This document shows, piece after piece, positions 1 through 5,430 of a DNA stretch of 6,582 bases. Both the position numbers and the translations under genes were made by a program. This DNA is from Betaproteobacteria bacterium (GTDB taxonomy: Bacteria > Pseudomonadota > Gammaproteobacteria > Burkholderiales > Burkholderiaceae). The notes under the pieces are model-generated. The model worked only from the letters and a program-made list of their open reading frames with translations. It ran no database searches and was not told where the DNA came from. Within the stretch, counting starts at the first letter, position 1. Every line of letters starts with the position of its first letter. The stretch lies in NCBI GenBank assembly GCA_947468785.1, contig CANIMS010000092.1, positions 1 to 6,582 of the forward strand, read 5' to 3'.

Positions 1-1022
1 AAGCCAACCCAACCGCCAGGTATATCTGAGAAGAGCGCCTCAACCCAATGTCCACCATCAACGCCCTGAAAGACCACCGAGAAACAGGTTGAGCCAATCA
101 GAATAAAGATCACCATCGCCGTACTGCGCATTGTGTTTTGATAGGCCTCTTGAATTAAGCCCTTCAGATTCGGAATACTCGATCTACGTAAGTAAGCTAG
201 GAGTAGGGCGCCCATCGCACCCATCGCGCCTGACTCTGTAGGAGTTGCAATACCAGTCATGATGGTGCCAAGTACTAAAAAGATTAGGACCGCAGATGGG
301 ATGATTCCCATGAGACATTTTTTCCAGAGCGCCCATCCTTTAAGAGTGAGTTCACTCTCAGGCACTGCTGGTAAATCATCAGGACGAAAGCGACTTAAGA
401 AGAAAGTGTACAGAGCAAAGAGAGCAATTTGTAAGAGTGATGGACCCCAGGCACCAAGATACATACTACCTACATCAGCGCTACCACTTTGAGTTTTGAG
501 TTGATCGGCAAGCACAATCAAAACCAAAGATGGTGGCACTAATTGAGTAATCGTTCCTGAGGCTGCTAATACGCCAGTGGCATAGCGCATGTTGTAGCCG
601 TAGCGCATCATCACCGGTAATGAAATCATCGCCATGGCAATCACCTGCGCGGCTACAGTCCCAGTAATGGCACCCAGAATAAACCCGACGATGATGACTG
701 AATAGCCGAGTCCCCCACGCACTCTTCCAAAAAGCTGCCCCATGGAGTCGAGCATTTCTTCTGCAAGTCCACAGCGCTCCAGAATGGCACCCATAAAGGT
801 AAAGAAAGGAATTGCTAGCAGTAAATCATTCGCCAGAACACTGCCAAAGATGCGTTGTGGAATAGCTTGTAAAAAAGCCATTCCAAAAAAGCCTTCACTA
901 ATTGCAATGATTGAGAAAAATAAGCCAGCAGCCATTAGAGAAAAAGCTACTGGAAACCCAATCAACATAAAGATGACTAGGCCTGCAAACATCAGGGGTG
1001 GCATCCACTCTAATGGAATCAT
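1..1022 (-). CDS. dctM: TRAP transporter large permease (DctM type), 3' end beyond window
   Basis: Membrane subunit that carries the transport pathway of a tripartite ATP-independent periplasmic (TRAP) importer, which is driven by an ion gradient and fed by a periplasmic binding protein. The frame is open from the ATG at 1022 to the left edge: 340 visible codons and no stop. DctM proteins of this type usually have about 430-460 residues, so roughly the last quarter is missing. The translation is very hydrophobic, with likely membrane segments near residues 8-36, 65-82, 103-135, 150-172, 190-210, 237-258 and 300-320. Family hallmarks are GTITQLVPPS (156-165) and GIATPTESGAMGA (257-269). The start overlaps the stop of the small permease gene as ATGA (1019-1022), so translation is probably coupled. 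The VFQGVDGGHW stretch near 317-326 recalls the mannitol/chloroaromatic or 2-oxoacid (TakP/FcbT3-like) branch, but the substrate cannot be read from the permease. The family call is secure and the substrate is open. Confidence 0.93.
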   Translation of the reverse strand, partial: MIPLEWMPPLMFAGLVIFMLIGFPVAFSLMAAGLFFSIIAISEGFFGMAFLQAIPQRIFGSVLANDLLLAIPFFTFMGAILERCGLAEEMLDSMGQLFGRVRGGLGYSVIIVGFILGAITGTVAAQVIAMAMISLPVMMRYGYNMRYATGVLAASGTITQLVPPSLVLIVLADQLKTQSGSADVGSMYLGAWGPSLLQIALFALYTFFLSRFRPDDLPAVPESELTLKGWALWKKCLMGIIPSAVLIFLVLGTIMTGIATPTESGAMGAMGALLLAYLRRSSIPNLKGLIQEAYQNTMRSTAMVIFILIGSTCFSVVFQGVDGGHWVEALFSDIPGGWVG

Positions 1023-1570
1023 TGAGTGGGCTTTTCGTAACGAAGGTCTTCGGATGGCAATGCAATTTCCCCTCTGAGAGCACCAATGCGTTTGATGATT
1101 TCAGATAGGCCTTGCAAACTCAACATCAAAAATCCGAATGGCACTACAAATTTGATGGGGTAGCGGGCCATGCCGCCAGCATTGAGTGAGTGCTCCATGA
1201 CTAACCATGAGGGATAGAACAGGGATGTCCATGAAAGCCAAGTAAAAAGAATGCAAGCCGGCATTAGAAAAACAGACAGCCCAAATAAATCTACCCAAAG
1301 CCGACCGCGATCAGACAAGCGAGAATAGATCAGGTCAACACGAACATGCTCATTACGCTTTAGTGTGTATGAGGCTCCTAGCATGACTGCTGCACTAAAG
1401 AGATACCACTGTAGTTCGAGAGGCCAGTTGTTGCTGACATCTAAGCCGTAACGCAATAGAGCATTGCCAGCGGAAACAATGCATGACAGAAGAATCATGA
1501 TGCTGGCAGCACTACCCAGCAATTGATTAGTGCGATCAATGCATGAGGAGAGCTTAGACCAGAACCCCAT
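1019..1570 (-). CDS. dctQ: TRAP transporter small permease (DctQ type)
   Basis: Small membrane subunit of the same TRAP importer; it pairs with the large permease and is needed for assembly and docking of the binding protein. It has 183 residues, normal for the family. Four likely membrane segments lie near residues 17-40, 52-70, 91-114 and 137-158. The DctQ-like pattern is GNALLRY (35-41), then the tryptophan and acidic stretch NWPLELQWYLF (48-58), then EHVRVDL (74-80). The ATG at 1570 lies 5 bases after the argH stop, so the two are almost certainly co-transcribed. The only purine-rich motif (AAAGG, 1573-1577) is just 2 bases from the ATG, closer than a normal ribosome binding site, so translation may depend on ribosomes finishing argH. 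The next in-frame ATG (residue 25) falls inside the first membrane segment and is a poor alternative. No binding-protein gene is seen beside it. Confidence 0.92.
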   Translation of the reverse strand: MGFWSKLSSCIDRTNQLLGSAASIMILLSCIVSAGNALLRYGLDVSNNWPLELQWYLFSAAVMLGASYTLKRNEHVRVDLIYSRLSDRGRLWVDLFGLSVFLMPACILFTWLSWTSLFYPSWLVMEHSLNAGGMARYPIKFVVPFGFLMLSLQGLSEIIKRIGALRGEIALPSEDLRYEKPTQ

Positions 1571-1575
1571 GACCT

Positions 1576-2994
1576 TTACAGATCTGCGCGGCCTTTTTTG
1601 ATGGCTGCTATGACTTGCGATGGTGCAGTGCCGCCTGCATGTTGGCGAGATTGCACTGAACCATCGACCGTCAGCAGGGAGAAGACATCATCGCTGATGA
1701 GTTCAGGGCGGTTATCTAATCCACAGGCAAAACGCAACTCAGAAAGACTGAGATCAGTCAGCATGCAATTTCTGCCAACGCAGGCTTTAACAGCATGCGC
1801 TACTGCTTCGTGGGCATCCCGAAATGCCAAACCTTTTTTCACTAAATAGTCAGCTAAATCAGTGGCAGTTGCAAAGCCTTGTTCTGCAGCTGCTTTCATC
1901 ACATCCGCTTTGACTTCGATATGGGGAACCATATCGGCAAAGATCCTTAGAGTATCTTGCACAGTATCTACTGCATCAAATAGAGGCTCTTTATCTTCTT
2001 GATTGTCTTTGTTGTAAGCGAGCGGCTGCCCCTTCATGAGCGTCAATAAAGACATCAAGTCGCCATAGACTCGTCCAGTCTTGCCCCTAGCTAATTCTGG
2101 GACATCTGGATTTTTCTTTTGCGGCATGATGGAGCTACCTGTGCAAAAACGATCCGGTAAGTCGATGAAACCAAAGCGTGGACTTAACCAGAGAATGAGC
2201 TCTTCAGATAAACGAGACACGTGCATCATGAGGATGGATGCAAAAGCGCAAAACTCAATTGCAAAGTCACGATCAGATACTGCATCTAAGGAGTTATTGC
2301 AAATCCCATCAAAACCCAGAATCTTGGCGACTTGCTCGCGATCAATCGGATAAGTAGTACCGGCTAAGGCTGCAGCACCAAGGGGTAGGCGATTAAACCG
2401 AGCCCGCAAATCAGATAGACGACTCGCATCCCGACTAAACATTTCGAAATACGCCATCAGGTGATGACCAAACGTAATGGGTTGCGCCACTTGTAAATGC
2501 GTATGACCAGGCATGATGGTTGCAGCATGCTTTTCTGCTAAATCTAAAAGAGCAATGCGTAATGACTTTAGCGTAGTGTCAATATCATCTACGCTGCCAC
2601 GTAACCAAAGACGTAAATCAGTTGCTACTTGATCGTTACGAGAACGACCGGTGTGCAACCGTTTCCCAGCATCACCCACTAATTCAGTAAGGCGAGCTTC
2701 AATATTGAGATGAACATCTTCAAGCGCTAATTGCCAATTAAATTGTCCAGACTCAATTTCGCTCTGAATTTGAGCCATACCCCTCTGGATGTCAGCGAAA
2801 TCTTGTGCACTGATGATTTTTTGCTTAGCCAGCATTTCTGCATGAGCCAGGGATCCGGCAATATCGACCATCGCAAAGCGTTGATCAAAGCCAATAGAGG
2901 CGGTATACCGCTGAACAAGTTCGTCCACCGGTTCGGCAAAGCGGGCCGACCAAGCTTGGGCTTTGTTGGATAAGGAATTTTTGGATGAGCTCAT
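1576..2994 (-). CDS. argH: Argininosuccinate lyase
   Basis: Cytosolic homotetrameric enzyme of the fumarase/aspartase superfamily. It splits argininosuccinate into arginine and fumarate, the last step of arginine synthesis. The protein has 472 residues, close to the usual 460-470. Visible motifs are TGRSRNDQ (115-122), [10 protein letters not shown] with the general catalytic histidine at 166, and the superfamily signature [12 protein letters not shown] (286-297) with the mobile-loop catalytic serine pair 287-288. Downstream, [14 protein letters not shown] (327-340) is also typical. The frame stays open upstream to an ATG at 3129, but those 45 extra codons are antisense to hemC and do not look like ArgH, whereas MSSSKNS before QAWSARF fits the usual N-terminus, so I chose the ATG at 2994. 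No Shine-Dalgarno sequence precedes it. A TATACT element ends 6 bases before the ATG, so the message may be leaderless. It is divergent from hemC and leads into the TRAP permease genes. Confidence 0.97.
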   Translation of the reverse strand: MSSSKNSLSNKAQAWSARFAEPVDELVQRYTASIGFDQRFAMVDIAGSLAHAEMLAKQKIISAQDFADIQRGMAQIQSEIESGQFNWQLALEDVHLNIEARLTELVGDAGKRLHTGRSRNDQVATDLRLWLRGSVDDIDTTLKSLRIALLDLAEKHAATIMPGHTHLQVAQPITFGHHLMAYFEMFSRDASRLSDLRARFNRLPLGAAALAGTTYPIDREQVAKILGFDGICNNSLDAVSDRDFAIEFCAFASILMMHVSRLSEELILWLSPRFGFIDLPDRFCTGSSIMPQKKNPDVPELARGKTGRVYGDLMSLLTLMKGQPLAYNKDNQEDKEPLFDAVDTVQDTLRIFADMVPHIEVKADVMKAAAEQGFATATDLADYLVKKGLAFRDAHEAVAHAVKACVGRNCMLTDLSLSELRFACGLDNRPELISDDVFSLLTVDGSVQSRQHAGGTAPSQVIAAIKKGRADL

Positions 2995-3008
2995 AAACAC
3001 AGTATATT
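2981..3008 (+). promoter_or_regulatory. Possible sigma-70 promoter for hemCD
   Basis: TTGGAT (2981-2986) and TATATT (3003-3008) are separated by 16 bases. The -10 matches the consensus at five of six positions; the -35 is weak beyond its TTG. Transcription would start near 3015, leaving a leader of about 23 bases before the hemC ATG. The -35 lies inside the first codons of argH. Assigned by eye only. Confidence 0.35.
3001..3006 (-). promoter_or_regulatory. Possible -10 element for argH, overlapping the hemC -10
   Basis: Read on the minus strand this is TATACT, five of six matches to the -10 consensus. It is followed by six bases (GTGTTT) and then the argH ATG. It shares its TATA core (3003-3006) with the plus-strand TATATT. 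No convincing -35 is seen 16-18 bases upstream, where the DNA is only A/T-rich. A start about 7 bases downstream would fall on or next to the A of the start codon. Confidence 0.3.
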
Positions 3009-3037
3009 GTTGTAGGTCTTTGATTATTTTAATTGCT

Positions 3038-4018
3038 ATGTCCCAAATCCAAAATTCTTCATCCTCATCCACCGCTTTGGACGCCCCAAAGCGCCTCGTA
3101 ATCGCCTCTCGTGAAAGTCGCTTAGCCATGTGGCAGGCGGAGTATGTCCGAGATTGCCTTAAAAAGCTCTATCCACAGTGTGATGTCCAGATTTTGGGGA
3201 TGACTACCCGGGGAGACCAGATTCTGGACAAAGCCCTCTCCAAAGTGGGTGGTAAAGGCCTTTTCGTCAAGGAATTAGAAACCGCGCTTGAGGATGGCCG
3301 TGCGGATTTAGCAGTCCACTCCTTAAAAGACGTTCCCATGGTTATGCCAGACGGGTTTGATCTATCCTGTGTCATGGCTAGGGAAGATGCCCGGGATGCC
3401 TTCGTTTCCAATGATTACGCTAGCTTAGAAGACCTTCCCCCTGGTGCGATTGTTGGTACTTCTAGCTTGCGTCGTGAATCAGTTTTACGGGCTAAGTTTC
3501 CCCATCTCGTGATCGAGCCCTTGAGAGGTAATTTAGATACCCGTATGGGTAAGCTTGATCGGGGTGAGTATCAAGCCATCATCTTGGCAGCTGCAGGTTT
3601 AAAGCGTTTAGGCCTAGAGAGTCGAATTAGAGCCTGCTTACCGTATGACCCTTACACACCTGCTGCCGGTCAAGGCGCCTTGGGGATTGAGACCTTGAGT
3701 CAGAACCCTAACATCAAGCATTGGCTTGCCCCCTTAAATGATTTGCCAACCTTATTGGCCGTATCGGCTGAGCGTATGGTCTCTCGCCAGTTAGGCGGGT
3801 CATGTGAGGTGCCTTTAGCAGCCCATGCAGTCTGGGATAAGGAGCAGATGCATATCCGCTCTTTTGTGGCTAGCACTGATGGCAAAGCAATTTGCTTGGC
3901 GATTGGCAATGGACCAGTGCAGTCGGTCGCGCAGGCAGAAGCTTTGGGGCTTGCTGTAGCACAGGATTTATTAGCGCAAGGTGCGGCAGACTTAATACCG
4001 CAAATTCCAAAACAATAG
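3038..4018 (+). CDS. hemC: Hydroxymethylbilane synthase (porphobilinogen deaminase)
   Basis: Cytosolic enzyme that joins four porphobilinogen molecules head to tail into the linear tetrapyrrole hydroxymethylbilane, on the route to haem. It has 326 residues; the family usually has 300-320. Landmarks are [11 protein letters not shown] (23-33), KGLFVKELE (73-81), HSLKDVP (94-100) with the catalytic aspartate at 98, GTSSLRR (140-146), RGNLDTR (163-169), [11 protein letters not shown] (208-218), and [12 protein letters not shown] (252-263), where Cys256 is the expected attachment point of the dipyrromethane cofactor. All key residues are present. The frame is open back to 2963, but that part is antisense to argH, so the ATG at 3038 is preferred. 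No clear ribosome binding site precedes it; an in-frame TTG at 3020 is a weaker option. The first 18 residues include a run of five serines and precede the conserved domain. The gene leads into hemD 16 bases downstream. Confidence 0.97.
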   Translation: MSQIQNSSSSSTALDAPKRLVIASRESRLAMWQAEYVRDCLKKLYPQCDVQILGMTTRGDQILDKALSKVGGKGLFVKELETALEDGRADLAVHSLKDVPMVMPDGFDLSCVMAREDARDAFVSNDYASLEDLPPGAIVGTSSLRRESVLRAKFPHLVIEPLRGNLDTRMGKLDRGEYQAIILAAAGLKRLGLESRIRACLPYDPYTPAAGQGALGIETLSQNPNIKHWLAPLNDLPTLLAVSAERMVSRQLGGSCEVPLAAHAVWDKEQMHIRSFVASTDGKAICLAIGNGPVQSVAQAEALGLAVAQDLLAQGAADLIPQIPKQ

Positions 4019-4034
4019 CGATTCAGACAGTGGC

Positions 4035-4859
4035 ATGAGCGCTAAAACAATTATTGTTACCAGACCTAGCGGGCAAGCACGTCAGCTGATTGAGGTGCTC
4101 ACACAATCGATTGAAAAAAGTGGAGTTGCTAAGCGCAGTCTCCCAGAGATTGTGTCATTACCCTTGTTGACTATTGTGCCCAAGACGGATGCGTCATTAG
4201 CGGATCACATAGCATCGGTTTTACGAGATACTGATCTGGCTATTTTTGTTAGCCCAAATGCCATTGAGAGTGTCATGCGCTTATTAGAGCGAGACTGGCA
4301 AGACTTTTCTAAAAAGGTCATTCCGATTGGAGTAATGGGCGGTAGCAGTAAGCTTGCTCTACAAAATCATGGGGTTGGTGCCGAAACAAAGCCAACGCCC
4401 ATCATCCTTCCAGAAAGTAATGCCCATTGGGACTCAGAAGGTTTATGGCAAGAATTACAAAAACTCGGCTGGGATTGGAGTAACAAGAAGGTCGTCATTT
4501 TTAAGGGTGAGGGTGGACGTGATTGGCTTGCCGACACTCTAAAAAATGCAGGTGCGAATGTTGAAGCGATTTCAACCTATACTCGCGTTCCTCTCGATAT
4601 TGATAATCCAGCATGGCAAACCATTCATGAGATGGATTTTTCTAAATCGCTATGGCTCCTGACTTCCTCTGAAGCGGTACGCTACCTAGGTAAGGTGATT
4701 GAGGATCAATTCATTCAGGACTTAAATAGTGCAAGCGCTATCTGCCCGCATCACAATATTGCAGATGCGGCAGAGCAGATTGGGTTTGGTGAAGTTTTTA
4801 CTACAGAGTCTGGTGATGAGGCCTTAATCAAGACCACCTTGGCTTGGTTAACGCTCTAA
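4035..4859 (+). CDS. hemD: Uroporphyrinogen-III synthase
   Basis: Cytosolic enzyme that closes hydroxymethylbilane, the unstable HemC product, into uroporphyrinogen III while inverting ring D. It has 274 residues, close to the family's usual 250-270. HemD sequences are poorly conserved, so the call rests on overall pattern: an N-terminal TIIVTRPSGQA (5-15), LAIFVSPNAIESVM (68-81), a central VVIFKGEGGRDWLADTL (153-169) followed by AISTYTRVP (178-186), and WLLTSSEAV (207-215) near the start of the second half. These fit the two-domain HemD fold. Its position directly behind hemC strongly supports the call. It ends where the HemD domain ends, so it is not fused to a HemX-like or methyltransferase domain. 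The Shine-Dalgarno region is weak (AGTGGC just before the ATG), and the 16-base gap to hemC suggests co-transcription. The last 4 bases overlap the 3' end of ubiC on the other strand. Confidence 0.92.
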   Translation: MSAKTIIVTRPSGQARQLIEVLTQSIEKSGVAKRSLPEIVSLPLLTIVPKTDASLADHIASVLRDTDLAIFVSPNAIESVMRLLERDWQDFSKKVIPIGVMGGSSKLALQNHGVGAETKPTPIILPESNAHWDSEGLWQELQKLGWDWSNKKVVIFKGEGGRDWLADTLKNAGANVEAISTYTRVPLDIDNPAWQTIHEMDFSKSLWLLTSSEAVRYLGKVIEDQFIQDLNSASAICPHHNIADAAEQIGFGEVFTTESGDEALIKTTLAWLTL

Positions 4860-5428
4860 GTTACCGAATATCGCAGTAACTCTGGTAGAAAAATTTCATT
4901 GACAAGAATGGGGTGGCCCTTCAGGCTATAGAGCGTACGGCGTGCCCATAAGGGCGAGCTGATCTCAGGAAGATAACGAGAACATTTCTGCCACAGGGCG
5001 CTACTTTTATCTAAGCGTGCAATCTCACGCGGCGGCTTTGGCTTTGAATGCTTGCGAGTTTTTGCAAAGAGAACGGCGCCCAATGGTTTTTTACCTAATC
5101 GCAAAATAGCATGGTTACTACCGCTAGAGCTTAGGGTAGGTATGACGCTATGGGCTATTACTAGTGGGACATTATTAGCGCATAGGAAAACTTCCCGAAC
5201 GCGACAACGCCTGATGCGGAAATGAAAATAACGACTTTCGTCCTTATTTAAGGATTGCGAGTAATCACGCAAAACGCGCACTTCCAATTTTTGACCAATC
5301 GCTTTCTCAATTTTTTGAGTAAGCGATCCAGTATCGCTGAGCCAAGGCTGCCACTCGCGTGGCGCCCGATGAATCTCACCGGAACCGACTCGATTCCATG
5401 CAGAACGGAGGCGATTTCGGCGATTCAT
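4856..5428 (-). CDS. ubiC: Chorismate lyase (chorismate--pyruvate lyase)
   Basis: Cytosolic enzyme that removes pyruvate from chorismate to give 4-hydroxybenzoate, the ring precursor of ubiquinone. It has 190 residues; the E. coli enzyme has about 165. Matches to the family are W29 near the start of the domain, VREVFLCANNVPLVIAHSVIP (77-97, read with its central residues), LGKKPLGAVLF (111-121), and WARRTLYSLKGHPILVNEIFLP (161-182, likewise). Arg78 and Glu178 align with the product-binding Arg76 and Glu155 of the E. coli enzyme. A basic stretch of about 20 extra residues lies between LF (120-121) and W161, and the N-terminus is arginine-rich. The ATG at 5428 is 2 bases after the rhlE stop, with no good ribosome binding site, so translation is probably coupled to rhlE. 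The 3' end overlaps hemD by 4 bases. The family call is good; divergence from E. coli leaves a little doubt. Confidence 0.88.
   Translation of the reverse strand: MNRRNRLRSAWNRVGSGEIHRAPREWQPWLSDTGSLTQKIEKAIGQKLEVRVLRDYSQSLNKDESRYFHFRIRRCRVREVFLCANNVPLVIAHSVIPTLSSSGSNHAILRLGKKPLGAVLFAKTRKHSKPKPPREIARLDKSSALWQKCSRYLPEISSPLWARRTLYSLKGHPILVNEIFLPELLRYSVT
4859..4881. repeat. Inverted repeat at the hemD/ubiC convergent ends
   Basis: AGTTAC (4859-4864) pairs with GTAACT (4876-4881). The inner CGA (4865-4867) and TCG (4871-4873) can extend the stem to 9 pairs, with a 2-base bulge and a 3-base loop. It begins at the last base of the hemD stop codon and lies within the last codons of ubiC. No T-run follows on either strand, so it is not a canonical intrinsic terminator. 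It could be a weak transcript-end or stability structure, or chance. Confidence 0.35.
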
Positions 5429-5430
5429 TT

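Noticed and set aside
259..492. Plus-strand frame of 77 codons
   Set aside because: It lies wholly opposite the large permease, has no recognisable motif, and the minus-strand frame is unbroken across it.
742..1077. Basic plus-strand frame of 111 codons opposite the TRAP permease genes
   Set aside because: It is a shadow of the large permease, which has clear family motifs on the minus strand; the Lys/Pro-rich composition is what antisense of hydrophobic codons gives.
2963..3037. Upstream extension of hemC by 25 codons
   Set aside because: It runs antisense through the first codons of argH and adds nothing resembling HemC; the ATG at 3038 already gives a slightly long family member.
2995..3129. 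Upstream extension of argH by 45 codons
   Set aside because: These codons are antisense to the start of hemC and do not resemble ArgH; the ATG at 2994 gives the normal family length and N-terminus.
4354..4542. Second plus-strand frame inside hemD
   Set aside because: It is nested out of frame in hemD, whose conserved VVIFKGEG segment lies in the same stretch; no start signal is seen.
4859..4881. Intrinsic terminator for hemCD or rhlE-ubiC
   Set aside because: The hairpin is A/T-rich and no T-run follows it on either strand, so I list it only as an inverted repeat.
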